Source of the DNA: an uncultured Tateyamaria sp.
GTDB lineage: Bacteria > Pseudomonadota > Alphaproteobacteria > Rhodobacterales > Rhodobacteraceae
Assembly: GCF_947503045.1 (NCBI RefSeq)
Contig: NZ_CANNCF010000011.1
Location: 1-41,419, forward strand
Length of the DNA stretch: 41,419 nt
Direction: 5' to 3'
Made by a program: the position numbers and the translations under genes
Part shown: positions 15,334 to 24,689 of the stretch, piece by piece
Layout of the letters: the number at the start of each line of letters is the position of its first letter
How positions within the stretch are numbered: position 1 is the stretch's first letter
Notes under the pieces: model-generated
What the model was told of the DNA's origin: nothing
The model's input: only the letters and a program-made list of their open reading frames with translations
Databases searched by the model: none

Positions 15334-16539
15334 TTATTCGGCAGCAATAGCGTTGTGTTGCGACAACGCCGTCATCAGGTCGTCAATCAGATCGTCCGCA
15401 GTTTCGAGACCCACAGAGAGGCGTACTAATCCTTCGGCGATGCCGTGTTCGGCACGCTCTTCTGGCGTGTACGTGGAATGGGTCATGGATGCGGGGTGCT
15501 GGATCAGGCTTTCAGCATCCCCGAGGCTCACAGCGCGTTGGATGAGTTTGAGGCGGTTCATCATCGCGATGCCGCCAGCCTTGCCGCCGATCACTTCAAA
15601 CGGGATCATCCCACCGAAATCTGACATCTGCCGACGCGCAAGGTCGGCCTGTGGGAAGCTATCAAGACCGGGGTAGTGCACGCGCTCCACGGCCGGATGC
15701 TCTTCCAGCATTTGCGCGATGCGCCTGGCCGATTGGCAGTGCCGGTCCACCCGCAGCTCGAGCGTCTTCAAACCGCGCAGGACCAGCATGGCCGTCAGAG
15801 GCGCCATAACCGCGCCGGTCATATCCTTCAGCCCGATGAGCCGGACCTGTTTCATATCTTCGGTAGACCCCACAACGAGGCCTGCCACCAGGTCACCATG
15901 GCCGCCAAGGTATTTGGTCGCTGAGTGCAGAACGATGTCCGCGCCATGTTCCAGCGGTCGCGTGAGGACAGGCGTCGCATAGGTGTTGTCGACAACCACC
16001 TTCGCACCCTTCTCATGGGCGATCCGGGAAATTGCGGCGATGTCTACGAGGCGGTTGTTGGGATTTGCAGGGGTCTCGAAGTAAACGATTTTAGTGCGGT
16101 CTGTGATTGCACTTTCCAGGTTGGCAGGGTCGGTCAGATCAACTGGCGTGACGGTCACACCAAACCTTGGCAGCCCGTGAGTCAGAAACGCGAAGGTACA
16201 CCCATAGAGCGTCTTATCGATGATGACTTCGTCGCCAGCGGCAACGAACGTCCAGAATACCGAACTGATCGCACCCATACCCGACGCGGTGGCCAGACCT
16301 GCCTCTGCACCTTCAAGATTTGCGATACGCTGCTCCAACTGGTCGAGCGTCGGGTTTGAGATGCGGCTGTAAAAGTGCCCTGCCTGCTCCCCTGCGAACA
16401 TTGCCCCGCCAGCCTCGGCAGTCTCAAACGTGAACGTCGATGTCATATAGACCGGTGGGTTGAGAGATCCTTGATGCGCTGCGGCATCATACCCATGATG
16501 GATCGCCCGCGTCGAAAAGCCCGTCCTGTCCGTTTGCAT
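15334..16539 (-). CDS. mdeA: L-methionine gamma-lyase
   Basis: A 401-residue PLP enzyme that splits L-methionine into methanethiol, ammonia and 2-oxobutyrate. [16 protein letters not shown] holds Tyr112 and the family-diagnostic Cys114 (Tyr114 and Cys116 in the P. putida enzyme), Lys209 in [13 protein letters not shown] binds PLP, and GLKDMTGAV holds Lys238-Asp239, matching the substrate-specifying pair of methionine gamma-lyases. The C-terminal [18 protein letters not shown] is also characteristic. Length equals the family norm. A strong AGGAGG lies 7 bases before the ATG, partly within a small CCTGAC/GTCAGG hairpin. It is first in the mde operon and divergent from the Lrp-type gene. Confidence 0.93.
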   Translation of the reverse strand: MQTDRTGFSTRAIHHGYDAAAHQGSLNPPVYMTSTFTFETAEAGGAMFAGEQAGHFYSRISNPTLDQLEQRIANLEGAEAGLATASGMGAISSVFWTFVAAGDEVIIDKTLYGCTFAFLTHGLPRFGVTVTPVDLTDPANLESAITDRTKIVYFETPANPNNRLVDIAAISRIAHEKGAKVVVDNTYATPVLTRPLEHGADIVLHSATKYLGGHGDLVAGLVVGSTEDMKQVRLIGLKDMTGAVMAPLTAMLVLRGLKTLELRVDRHCQSARRIAQMLEEHPAVERVHYPGLDSFPQADLARRQMSDFGGMIPFEVIGGKAGGIAMMNRLKLIQRAVSLGDAESLIQHPASMTHSTYTPEERAEHGIAEGLVRLSVGLETADDLIDDLMTALSQHNAIAAE

Positions 16540-16632
16540 GATCTATCCTCCTGACACGTCAGGCATATTAGGATGGATCAAAAGGCATTAGGTTGTTATA
16601 TTAGCCCCAAAGAATAGTGATATTAGCATTTT
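16540..16632. promoter_or_regulatory. mdeA/mdeR divergent promoter with four ATTAG repeats
   Basis: The 93-base gap is AT-rich compared with its surroundings. It carries ATTAG four times in the same orientation (16567, 16587, 16600, 16622), three of them as ATATTAG. Repeats 20, 13 and 22 bases apart fit multi-site binding by an octameric Lrp-type regulator. CCTGAC/GTCAGG (16550-16563) forms a hairpin at the mdeA ribosome site. Binding is inferred. Confidence 0.5.
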
Positions 16633-17112
16633 ATGCCAAAAGAAGTCAAAATTGACGCTACGGATCGCAAGATCATTCGCGCTCTTCAAAAGAATGGGCG
16701 CATCACGAATCTCGATCTTGCCGAGAACGTCAACTTGTCCCCGTCACCTTGCCTGCGACGGCTACGCAACCTTGAGCAGAATGGTGTCATCAAAGGCTAC
16801 AGCATCGATGTCGACGCGAAGGCCTACGGGTTTCCAATCATGGTGTTTGTCCGGGTCACATTGAACGCGCACACTGGCGAGACAGTTCAACTTTTCGAGG
16901 CAGAAGTCTGTAAGATCCCCGAAGTTCTCGAGTGCTTTGTGATGACCGGGGCGGCTGACTATTTCCTTCGTGTGGTGGTTGAAGATCTCGAGGATTACGA
17001 GCGGTTTGTGCGCCAGCGCCTGCACGAGATAGGCTGTATCAATTCAATCGATACAAGCTTTGTCTATGGCGTGGTCAAACAGACTCACGTCTTTCCGGAC
17101 CTGCAAAGCTAG
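16633..17112 (+). CDS. mdeR: Lrp/AsnC family regulator of the methionine gamma-lyase operon
   Basis: A 159-residue Lrp/AsnC protein. The N-terminal HTH (IDATDRKIIRALQKNGRITN, then DLAENVNLSPSPCLRRLRNL) is followed by the RAM effector domain (VFVRVTLNAHTGETVQ ... CFVMTGAADYFLRVVVEDL). P. putida mdeR is an Lrp-type gene divergent from mdeAB and activates it in response to methionine; the same arrangement here supports the name. It has only a weak ribosome site. Its stop codon overlaps the stop of the convergent TetR gene by two bases. Confidence 0.85.
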   Translation: MPKEVKIDATDRKIIRALQKNGRITNLDLAENVNLSPSPCLRRLRNLEQNGVIKGYSIDVDAKAYGFPIMVFVRVTLNAHTGETVQLFEAEVCKIPEVLECFVMTGAADYFLRVVVEDLEDYERFVRQRLHEIGCINSIDTSFVYGVVKQTHVFPDLQS

Positions 17113-17798
17113 CTGACCCCGGCGTGGCGGCGGCGCGCGATCCGATCTGCGAGGCTCTCGCGCCGCGGAAATTCAACAAGAGCCGCTTTGATCGCTTCGG
17201 GCGTTTCAAGATCACGAAGCCAGGCGTCCCCGGCGATGATTTCGGCGTAGTGGGGGATTTGAAGGAGACGCTTGTCCGGGTCTTCATCAACACGCATCGC
17301 ATAATAACCAATCTGGTGAAAATACATGGTGCGCGCGCGGACAATGGCAGACATCGGATCATGTCCAAAACCTTCGAACACCCATTGATAAAGCGATATG
17401 CGCTTGTGATCGACATATTTCATAGTGCGCGCCGCGAGTTTTGAGGTTTTCCCCCATTCTCGAATTGCAACATCCAGCGGTGCATCGAATTGTGGGCTCA
17501 ATACCCAGACATATGCGAGCGCAAGATACTGCGCTTTGGGGCATTCTGCGGCTTCTTCCAGTGCCTCGACAAACGGATGCACATTTGTGGCCAGCCAGTC
17601 CTTGAGCAGTGCGCGGTAAAGGGCATCACGGTTCTTGAAGTGCCAATAGAAGCTGCCCGGGGTCACGCCAAGTTTCTTTGCAAGAGGTTCAACCTTGACC
17701 GCCGATATCCCACGCTTGATCAGGACGGCGCGCGAAGAATCGATCCAATCCTGAGCCGAGATTGTGCCGGATTTTGGTGCTCTTTTTCTGGCGTTCAC
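17109..17798 (-). CDS. TetR family regulator, last gene of the sox operon
   Basis: A 229-residue TetR protein with a GTG start. The HTH region is SAVKVEPLAKKLGVTPGSFY followed by WHFKNRDALYRALL, a common alphaproteobacterial form. The ligand domain is rich in aromatic residues (MYFHQIGYYAM). AGGGA precedes the start. It lies 22 bases behind soxG on the same strand, so it is probably co-transcribed with the TRAP-sarcosine oxidase operon and may control it by feedback. The stop shares CTAG with the convergent mdeR. Confidence 0.85.
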   Translation of the reverse strand: MNARKRAPKSGTISAQDWIDSSRAVLIKRGISAVKVEPLAKKLGVTPGSFYWHFKNRDALYRALLKDWLATNVHPFVEALEEAAECPKAQYLALAYVWVLSPQFDAPLDVAIREWGKTSKLAARTMKYVDHKRISLYQWVFEGFGHDPMSAIVRARTMYFHQIGYYAMRVDEDPDKRLLQIPHYAEIIAGDAWLRDLETPEAIKAALVEFPRRESLADRIARRRHAGVS

Positions 17799-17820
17799 CT
17801 GAAGTCCCTGTCCTTTTCCG

Positions 17821-18429
17821 TTAACTTACTTCTTTGCAGGTCAATTTAGCGCCGTCCATGTCCTTTGCCATCTCACCTATATCTCCTTGATCGGCCCAAA
17901 CACTGGCCAGACTGTCGATCTGACGCTCCAGCATGTTCCATACCGCATCGGCAAGCGCGCTTCGAACATGCATCCGAAACACGTCCACATCTCCGTACCG
18001 ATAGAGAAGGATGCCAAAACCATGCCAGAGCCGGGAAACGGAGGCCGACGCGTGATCACCATTAAATTCGGTTCCAGTTGCAACCAGCTGTTCGACTCTG
18101 GCCCCGGTCATTTCGATCACAGAATAGGCCGACGTCATGTCCGACACCGCAACGTTGTGCTCAGAATGCCAGCCATCGGCAATGTCAGGGGCATTGATCA
18201 TAACAATACGATCACGTCTTTGACGCAGAGCGTAAGTGTCGCCACTGGCAAAGTCGGTGCCGCCGCCAACAGCTGTTTCAAGTCCACTCAGAGTCAGGCA
18301 GTCTTCGAAGTTACCGCTGATGACAGTTTGTCTGGCCAAAGAAACCTGGCGCATAGAGACTGTATCACGAACCAGGTTTGGGCGTTCGGATTCCACGGTG
18401 ACAGGCCATTTGTTACGATCATCACGCAT
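17821..18429 (-). CDS. soxG: Sarcosine oxidase, gamma subunit
   Basis: A 202-residue subunit of heterotetrameric sarcosine oxidase. It is recognised by position and by segments such as GTDFASGDTYALRQRRDRIVMI and the C-terminal helix-sheet unit ending FRMHVRSALADAVWNML, a GcvT-like fold that packs on the alpha subunit. The ATG at 18429 was chosen because it overlaps the soxA stop by 8 bases and gives normal length; upstream readings overlap soxA too far. The gamma subunit is the least conserved of the four, so the name leans on the operon context. Confidence 0.85.
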   Translation of the reverse strand: MRDDRNKWPVTVESERPNLVRDTVSMRQVSLARQTVISGNFEDCLTLSGLETAVGGGTDFASGDTYALRQRRDRIVMINAPDIADGWHSEHNVAVSDMTSAYSVIEMTGARVEQLVATGTEFNGDHASASVSRLWHGFGILLYRYGDVDVFRMHVRSALADAVWNMLERQIDSLASVWADQGDIGEMAKDMDGAKLTCKEVS

Positions 18430-21214
18430 CAATCCGTGCTCCCTCTGGATCAAAGGCGCAGGAGGCCGCGATCTTGGCACTTCGTGCCTGGCCCAAGTGC
18501 CAAAGATCGACTGGTTCTCCCATCGCATGTTCACCACCCTCCACAAGGGCAAGCGCAATTGGCCGACCCAATGTTGGGCTGTAGTGACTGGTGGTGACAT
18601 AGCCGAGAGAGCGGCGTTTGCCGTCTTTGTTGCGCACTATGTGGGCACCAATAGGGAGCATTGGCTCACCATCCTTGACGATAAGTCCGACAAGCTGTTT
18701 GCGAGCTTCACTGTTGGCTTTTTCGGAATGTAGGCTCCTGTCGCCGACGAAGGCCGCGGATTTCTTGAGACGTGGTGCCCCAAAGCCCAGATCGTGCGGC
18801 ATGGTTTCGCCATCAGTATCCTTACCCACGAGGATGTAACCTTTTTCAGCACGCAGAACCGTCAGGGCTTCTGCCCCAACCGGGCCTGCGCCGTGTTTCT
18901 TTCCAATTTCCAAGGTCTTACGCCAAAGCGTCGCCGCAAAGTCGTTGCGAACCGAGATCTCAAAACTCGTGTCGCCCGTAAAGCTGACCCTGGCGACACG
19001 GGCTTCTTCGCCTTCAAAGTCCCCAAACCTGAGCGACATATGTGGAAAGTCGCGCAAGTTCTCGAGCACGCCGAGCTCTGCAACGATGTCTGACGCCTTT
19101 GGACCTGCGATTGTCACTGTGGACCAGTTCACTGTCGTGTCGTGGATATGGACGCGCTTGGGATCAAAGGAATCCTGCCGCCAATGCTCAAGATGTGCCA
19201 TGACCGCGTCTGCGTGCGAAGACGAGCAGGAAATAATGAAGCGCGTATCGTCGACACAGGCCATCACCCCATCGTCAAAGACCAACCCGGACTCGCTCAG
19301 CATGAAGCCGTAGCGGATACGCCCAGGTTTGAGGTTGGACATGGTGTTGTAGTAGACGAAATTGACGAAGTCTCGTGCATCCGGGCCGATCACCTCGATG
19401 GCACCCAGAGCCGAACTATCCATAATCGCGGCGGCCTCGCGCGCAATCTTGCATTCTCTCACAACTGCTGTCTTTTCGTCATCACCGCCATACCAGGCCG
19501 GCCGCAGCCATCCGCCATATTCCCCCATCGCAGCGTCAAGCGCGCGGTGCTCTGGCTCAAGCGCAAGGCGTTTCAGCGGGGCCATCTGCCGGTCACGTTT
19601 CGTTCCGCGAAAAGCTTCAAGCGGAACCGGGACAAAGGGCGGACGGAAGGTCGTTGTGCCAACTTCAGGGATGCTTTGCCCTTTGAGTTCGGCCATAGCT
19701 GACAGGCCTGCGATATTCGACGTCTTGCCCTGATCACCGGCCATTCCAAGTGTCGTGTACCGTTTCAGGTGCTCGACCGAGACCATATTTTCGCGGTGTG
19801 CAAGTGCCACGTCTTTGAGCGTGACATCGTGTTGGAAGTCGATCCACTGCCGACCCTTATTGGCCAAATCGGGTCTAAGGGGCGTGACTTTGTAGATTGA
19901 CCGCGGCGGTGCAGGGGCCTTCAGCGCCACAGCTGTTGCCTCTTGAACGGCAACGTCAAAATCAAACGTACCAGCAGCTGCGCCAATCACGCGCATCCAG
20001 TCCGGGCCTGCTGATGGAATAAAGGTTTGCCGGTCCTCGTCCCATGCAAGCTTGCCGCCGGCATGGCGCCAGAGGTGAACAAGCGGGGTCTGTCCTGCGG
20101 AGGCCAAGACTGTGTCGCAGCTGATGCTCTTCCCACCGACAACGAGGCCCGTGATGGACTTCGTGCCGATCGCTTGGATGTGCGGCGTAGCGGCTTCCAC
20201 TATATCTATGGAAGCGCCCGCCGCCGCCAATTGCTCCAGGTTAGTCGACACATCCGGACGGTTGGTCAGAAAGGCGATCTTCTCTCCCACCCGAACCCCA
20301 TAACGCGCGAGGTATTCGGTGCCCGCATCAACGGACATGATACCGGGGCGATCATTGTTCACAAAGGTAACCGGACGATCAATGGCACCGGTTGCGATGA
20401 TGACGTGATCGGCTCGCATTTTGCGCAAGATGGGTGCTGTGCCCAACCCGCGATCTGTGACCAGCGAGATCATGCGGTGATCGTACACACCGATTGCAGT
20501 GGTATCGGTCAGGATGTGACCGCCTGCAGATTGTATGGCAGCGGTTTGTTCCGCGACCCAATCCGAGGCGTTCAAGCCTCTGGCATGGGCCATGCTGAAG
20601 AGACTGCCCCCCAGTTCCGCGTGATCATCGACCAGCGTAACCGACTTGCCCGCTTCGGCGGCCACGCGCGCTGCCGTCAAACCGGCAGGCCCCCCTCCGA
20701 CAATAAGCGTATCGCAATGCTCGTGCAGGATTGCGGATTGGAATTGGTCCGACACTTCTTTTTCGAGCGTTCCGAGACCGGCCATCTTTCGGATCATTGG
20801 CTCAAACAGGTGCCAGTCGGGCCACATGAACATCTTGTAGTAGAACCCGGCCGGCAGGAACCGGTGTGCCAGGTCTAGAACGCCTTTCACGTCTCGCTCT
20901 GCCGACGGCCAGGCATTGATCGAGCGGACCTCCATGCCCTCGGCCAGAGCCGTCGTCGTGGCCTGACAATTGGGATATGAAATCCCATCCAACGCGATAT
21001 CGACAATCGCATTGGGATCATCTGACCAGGCCCCCCAGACGCTGCGTGGTCTGTGATACTTGAAGCTGCGCGCGAAGACACGGATACCAGTGGCCAACAA
21101 AGCGGACGCGACCGTGTCACCCTTAAACCCACTATAGGCCTTGCCATCAAACGTGAACTTGATGGGTTTGCTTGGGTCGATCAGACCTGCGTCTTTGATC
21201 CGCATTCCGCTCAT
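18422..21214 (-). CDS. soxA: Sarcosine oxidase, alpha subunit
   Basis: A 930-residue alpha subunit. An N-terminal ferredoxin-like domain (about 15-100, with GDTVASALLATGIRVFARSF) is followed by an FAD/NAD-binding domain (LIVGGGPAGLTAARVAA, about 170-187) and a C-terminal GcvT-like tetrahydrofolate domain from about residue 550 (GGWLRPAWYGG, VIGPDARDFVNFVYYN). The complex oxidises sarcosine to glycine; the methyl group leaves as formaldehyde or 5,10-methylene-THF and oxygen is reduced to peroxide. It overlaps soxD by 4 bases and soxG by 8, as in a tightly coupled operon. Length is near the family norm of about 960-1000. Confidence 0.95.
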   Translation of the reverse strand: MSGMRIKDAGLIDPSKPIKFTFDGKAYSGFKGDTVASALLATGIRVFARSFKYHRPRSVWGAWSDDPNAIVDIALDGISYPNCQATTTALAEGMEVRSINAWPSAERDVKGVLDLAHRFLPAGFYYKMFMWPDWHLFEPMIRKMAGLGTLEKEVSDQFQSAILHEHCDTLIVGGGPAGLTAARVAAEAGKSVTLVDDHAELGGSLFSMAHARGLNASDWVAEQTAAIQSAGGHILTDTTAIGVYDHRMISLVTDRGLGTAPILRKMRADHVIIATGAIDRPVTFVNNDRPGIMSVDAGTEYLARYGVRVGEKIAFLTNRPDVSTNLEQLAAAGASIDIVEAATPHIQAIGTKSITGLVVGGKSISCDTVLASAGQTPLVHLWRHAGGKLAWDEDRQTFIPSAGPDWMRVIGAAAGTFDFDVAVQEATAVALKAPAPPRSIYKVTPLRPDLANKGRQWIDFQHDVTLKDVALAHRENMVSVEHLKRYTTLGMAGDQGKTSNIAGLSAMAELKGQSIPEVGTTTFRPPFVPVPLEAFRGTKRDRQMAPLKRLALEPEHRALDAAMGEYGGWLRPAWYGGDDEKTAVVRECKIAREAAAIMDSSALGAIEVIGPDARDFVNFVYYNTMSNLKPGRIRYGFMLSESGLVFDDGVMACVDDTRFIISCSSSHADAVMAHLEHWRQDSFDPKRVHIHDTTVNWSTVTIAGPKASDIVAELGVLENLRDFPHMSLRFGDFEGEEARVARVSFTGDTSFEISVRNDFAATLWRKTLEIGKKHGAGPVGAEALTVLRAEKGYILVGKDTDGETMPHDLGFGAPRLKKSAAFVGDRSLHSEKANSEARKQLVGLIVKDGEPMLPIGAHIVRNKDGKRRSLGYVTTSHYSPTLGRPIALALVEGGEHAMGEPVDLWHLGQARSAKIAASCAFDPEGARIDA

Positions 21215-21477
21215 GCCGCATCCTCGTTCAAAGCTTCAGTCGATAGGACTTCCATCGAGACTGTGTCCCGCGTCATGACAAAGTATTCCTGGCAGGTTGT
21301 ATGCACCCAGATTTCGCGGGATGGACCCTTGGCATTGGTGCAGTAATACAGATACGTCGTCCAATCGGCGTCGCTGATCTCTTTGGTCGTGTCCGGTCGG
21401 GTTTTCCCGGCTTCACCGGCGAAGTGAAACTCTCGCTCGTCGCGCAATCCGCAAAAGGGGCAGGGGAACTGCTGCAT
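21211..21477 (-). CDS. soxD: Sarcosine oxidase, delta subunit (zinc-binding)
   Basis: An 88-residue subunit with MQQFPCPFCGLRDEREF at the N-terminus. Cys6, Cys9, His59 (WVHTTC) and Cys62 match the zinc ligands known from this subunit. It lies 12 bases behind soxB and overlaps soxA by an ATGA. The subunit bridges the heterotetramer and is found only with soxB and soxA, so the call is firm. Confidence 0.95.
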   Translation of the reverse strand: MQQFPCPFCGLRDEREFHFAGEAGKTRPDTTKEISDADWTTYLYYCTNAKGPSREIWVHTTCQEYFVMTRDTVSMEVLSTEALNEDAA

Positions 21478-21489
21478 TCAATACTATCC

Positions 21490-22743
21490 TCAATGGGCAA
21501 TGCCAGAACCAGCGGCCTCATCGATGAGGTGACCGGTGTTAAACCGACCCGGATCAAAGGGTCGGCTGATGTCGTGATGCGCGCCATTGGCAAGCAAATG
21601 AGCGAAGAGGTATCCGCCCGCCGGAATGGCCTTGAACCCGCCCGTGCCCCATCCACAATTGATATAGATCCCCTCAGTCCCGGACGGCCCGATTAATGGG
21701 GAGCTGTCAGGGCTCACATCGACAATGCCTGCCCAATGCCGGAGCAGTTTGACCTTTGCGAGGGCAGGGGCCATGTCGATGATCCCGGCCAGGACCGTTT
21801 CCTGGGTCGGGGTGTTGCCACGCTGCCCATAGGACGGCACCCGGTCCAAACCGCCACCGATTACCAGCCCACCTTTGTCGGATTGGCTGAAATAGCTGCC
21901 GGTCATCGGAGAGAAGGCCACCGTGTCCATGAAGGGTTTGATCGCTTCAGTCACAAAAGCCTGCAAAGCATAGGAATGCAGTGGCAATTTGTAGCCACCC
22001 ATTTCGGCAAGTACGGATGAATGACCCGCAGTCGCGACTCCGACGCTGCCAGATCGGATCAGGCCTTGAGATGTCTCGACGCCCTTACAAACACCGCCTT
22101 CGATCAAAAACCCGGTCACTTCGCAGTTCTGAATGATGTCGACACCAAGCCGGTCCGCCGCGCGCGCATAGCCCCAGGCCACAGCGTCATGACGTCCGGT
22201 GCCGCCACGTCCCTGGAAAATCGCTCCATGGATCGGATAGCGTGCATCGTCCCGGAAATTCAGGACGGGTGCTTTCTTCTGGACTTCTTTGCCGTCCAGA
22301 AGTTCGGCATCTGCGCCACCCAGTTGCATGGCATTGACCGTACGCGCGGCCAATTCCATTTCTGCATCGGAATGGGCCAGCACCATCATGCCGCGTTGAG
22401 AGAACATCACATTGTAATTGATGTCGCGCGACAGGCCTTCATAGAGCCGCACCGAAAGATCATACAGCGCCGTGCTTTCAGGGTAGAAATAGTTGGAGCG
22501 GATAACGGTCGTGTTTCGCCCGGTATTGCCCCCGCCAAGCCAGCCTTTTTCGATCACGGCGACATTGGTCACGCCGTGGTTCTTTGCCAGATAATAGGCC
22601 GTGGCCAACCCGTGGCCCCCGCCGCCGACTATGACGACATCATAGGTGTCTTTGGGTGCCGGGCTCCGCCAAAGCGGGGCCCAGCCTGTATGTCCTTTGA
22701 GACCTTCTCGAAGGAGTGAGAGAGCAGAATAGTGCCGCGTCAT
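21490..22743 (-). CDS. soxB: Sarcosine oxidase, beta subunit
   Basis: A 417-residue flavoprotein of the DAO family. The FAD-binding motif YDVVIVGGGGHGLATAYYLA lies at 34-53, and ARNNT-like GRNTTVIRSNYFYPES follows. The His in GTGRHDAVAWGYAR (His185) aligns with the histidine that binds FMN covalently in heterotetrameric enzymes. The C-terminus has INCGWGTGGFKAIPAGG. The beta subunit houses the sarcosine oxidation site. It is preceded by dctM on the same strand after 17 bases, so transport and oxidation genes probably share a transcript. Confidence 0.95.
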   Translation of the reverse strand: MTRHYSALSLLREGLKGHTGWAPLWRSPAPKDTYDVVIVGGGGHGLATAYYLAKNHGVTNVAVIEKGWLGGGNTGRNTTVIRSNYFYPESTALYDLSVRLYEGLSRDINYNVMFSQRGMMVLAHSDAEMELAARTVNAMQLGGADAELLDGKEVQKKAPVLNFRDDARYPIHGAIFQGRGGTGRHDAVAWGYARAADRLGVDIIQNCEVTGFLIEGGVCKGVETSQGLIRSGSVGVATAGHSSVLAEMGGYKLPLHSYALQAFVTEAIKPFMDTVAFSPMTGSYFSQSDKGGLVIGGGLDRVPSYGQRGNTPTQETVLAGIIDMAPALAKVKLLRHWAGIVDVSPDSSPLIGPSGTEGIYINCGWGTGGFKAIPAGGYLFAHLLANGAHHDISRPFDPGRFNTGHLIDEAAGSGIAH

Positions 22744-22760
22744 ATATGCCGCTCCCTCTC

Positions 22761-24050
22761 TTATCCGAGCAACAGCTCAGGCAACCAAAGCGCCACGCCA
22801 GGCACAAAGGTTGTGAGCGCAAGTGTCGGCAACCAGGCGAAGATGATGAAAATCATCGTTGGCCCAAGCATTTTCTGCACCGGTGCACCCGTTACACGTG
22901 CGCCGAGGAACAATAGAGGCGCAGTGGGGGGCGTGATGTTGCCCATGCCGAGGTTCACACCGAGGATCGCCGCGAAATGGATCGGGTCCACACCAACGCT
23001 CGTGGCAATCGGCAAGAGCAGAGTAGCGCTCAAGATAAGACCGCTGAAGTCATCCATGATCATGCCAATGAGGATCATTGTGAGGTTGATCATCAAGAGC
23101 ACCACAATCGGGTTGTCCGAAATCGAGAAGATCAAGTCCTGTGCCAATCCTGGGATGTCTTCGAAGATCAGGAAACGGCTGACGATCAACACCATGAAAA
23201 TCATCACCATGACCACGCCAATCGTCACGGATGACTCCTTCAACGTGTCCATAAAGATCTTCCAGTTCAGACCTTTGTAGACAAAGAACCCGATCGGGAT
23301 TGCGTAGATCACAGCAACACCGGCAGCCTCGGTAGGCGTCATGATGCCGCCATAGATGCCGCCCAAAATAATAATCGGCATCATCAGCGCCGGGAAGGCC
23401 GCCAAGGATTTCTTGCTGAAGGCTTTGACGAACTGTTCCTGATGTTCTGGCAGGATAATATCGGTCTGTTTGCGCATCATGATGAGGTTGATGATCACGA
23501 GCAGCGAGGCCACGATGATGCCAGGCAGAACTGTTGCCAGAAAACACTTTAGAACGGATTGCTGCGTCAGCCAGGCGTAGATCAACTGCGCAGAGCTTGG
23601 CGGAATGAGCAGGCCAAGCGGGCTAGCGGCAACCAATAGTGCTGCGGAGAAGCCTTCAGGATATTTAGCCCTGCGAAGATGCGGCATCATGACCGCGCCG
23701 ATGCACGTCAATGTGGCCGCACCGCTGCCAGAGATGGCACCGAACATCGCACTTGCAACAACGGAAGCCCCCGAGAGACCACCGCGAATGCGCCCCAAAA
23801 GCATTTCAGCTAAGTCAACAATTGGAGCGGCAATCCGGCCGTTCTTCATGATATCGCCTGCAAGGATGAAGAGCGGAATCACGAGGATGACGACAGTGTT
23901 CAGTTTCCAATGCCCGGTAGGCATGAAGCCGGACACATCATGACCACCGGTATAGGCCAGAAAGATCAGAACGCCGCCAAAGGCCAACGGTACGGAGATG
24001 CCTGCAAAGAGCAGAACACAGATCAGCAAAACGGAAATTGCGATAATCAT
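22761..24050 (-). CDS. dctM: TRAP transporter large permease (DctM type)
   Basis: A 429-residue, strongly hydrophobic protein with about 12 predicted membrane segments. It starts MIIAISVLLICVLLFAGISV and carries DctM signatures such as GAISGSGAATLTCIGAVMMPH and IPPSSAQLIYAW. It forms the Na+-driven transport channel with DctQ. Its ATG overlaps the dctQ stop by 4 bases. The substrate is not readable from the permease, but linkage to soxBDAG suggests sarcosine, betaine-type or another N-methyl compound. Confidence 0.93.
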   Translation of the reverse strand: MIIAISVLLICVLLFAGISVPLAFGGVLIFLAYTGGHDVSGFMPTGHWKLNTVVILVIPLFILAGDIMKNGRIAAPIVDLAEMLLGRIRGGLSGASVVASAMFGAISGSGAATLTCIGAVMMPHLRRAKYPEGFSAALLVAASPLGLLIPPSSAQLIYAWLTQQSVLKCFLATVLPGIIVASLLVIINLIMMRKQTDIILPEHQEQFVKAFSKKSLAAFPALMMPIIILGGIYGGIMTPTEAAGVAVIYAIPIGFFVYKGLNWKIFMDTLKESSVTIGVVMVMIFMVLIVSRFLIFEDIPGLAQDLIFSISDNPIVVLLMINLTMILIGMIMDDFSGLILSATLLLPIATSVGVDPIHFAAILGVNLGMGNITPPTAPLLFLGARVTGAPVQKMLGPTMIFIIFAWLPTLALTTFVPGVALWLPELLLG

Positions 24051-24631
24051 TGTTCTGCCTCCCGTTCAATGCGCTTGGCTTCTGCATCCGCCTCAAGTTG
24101 TTTGGCAAAGGCGTCAACGCCGAGTTTCAGAAGGACGTAGAGGTGGAGCGCGCTGTACAGCGCCATGAACACAAGACCCACAAAGATACCCAGACGCGGG
24201 ACAAAGAAGGGAATGCGCAATGCGATGGTCGTCTGCCATTGCGGATAGGATGCCAGCTCGTCACGGAGCATGAGAATGGCCCAGTAAACAAGGAAGATTG
24301 TTATTAACAGCTCGATAGCAGTCAGGATCACACGACGCATCCAAATGGCGCGGGGATTCTTGAACCATTCCTCGAGAATGTCCGCCTTGATCTGCGTATC
24401 GTCGTAGGTGCCGACCGCACTGCCCAGGAAGAAAAGCCAAAAGCACATTGGCAGAAGCCATTCTTCGTAAGCAAAGAGATCGCTTTCGAGGATGTAGCGA
24501 AACACAACGACCATGAAAAAGGTGAGTGCCAGAATGAAGGTCGAAAGGATCAGGAAGAATGACTTGATCTTTAACAATTGTTTTACGGTTGCCCCGACTC
24601 TCGGAGGCAATTGATCAGCGAGTTCTATCAC
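24047..24631 (-). CDS. dctQ: TRAP transporter small permease (DctQ type)
   Basis: A 194-residue membrane protein with four hydrophobic segments (about 20-45, 55-80, 100-125, 140-170), consistent with DctQ. WLLPMCFWLFFLGSAVGTYD in the second segment region fits the family. A charged C-terminal tail rich in Ala and Glu ends the protein. It overlaps dctM by an ATGA. It lies 58 bases behind dctP, with a hairpin in between. Confidence 0.9.
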   Translation of the reverse strand: MIELADQLPPRVGATVKQLLKIKSFFLILSTFILALTFFMVVVFRYILESDLFAYEEWLLPMCFWLFFLGSAVGTYDDTQIKADILEEWFKNPRAIWMRRVILTAIELLITIFLVYWAILMLRDELASYPQWQTTIALRIPFFVPRLGIFVGLVFMALYSALHLYVLLKLGVDAFAKQLEADAEAKRIEREAEQ

Positions 24632-24650
24632 GGGGACCGCTCCAGGTTTG

Positions 24651-24683
24651 GTGAAGTGGGCCGGGGAGAGCGACCCACTTCAC
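24651..24683 (-). other. Intercistronic hairpin after dctP
   Basis: GTGAAGTGGG (24651-24660) and CCCACTTCAC (24674-24683) form a perfect 10-bp stem just past the dctP stop. Such hairpins behind solute-binding-protein genes often raise the binding-protein share of the mRNA by attenuation or 3' protection. No U-run follows on the minus strand. Confidence 0.6.
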
Positions 24684-24689
24684 AAGGCT

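Noticed and set aside
17821..18600. Longer soxG starting at 18600
   Set aside because: It would overlap soxA by about 180 bases; the start at 18429 gives a normal 8-base overlap and length.
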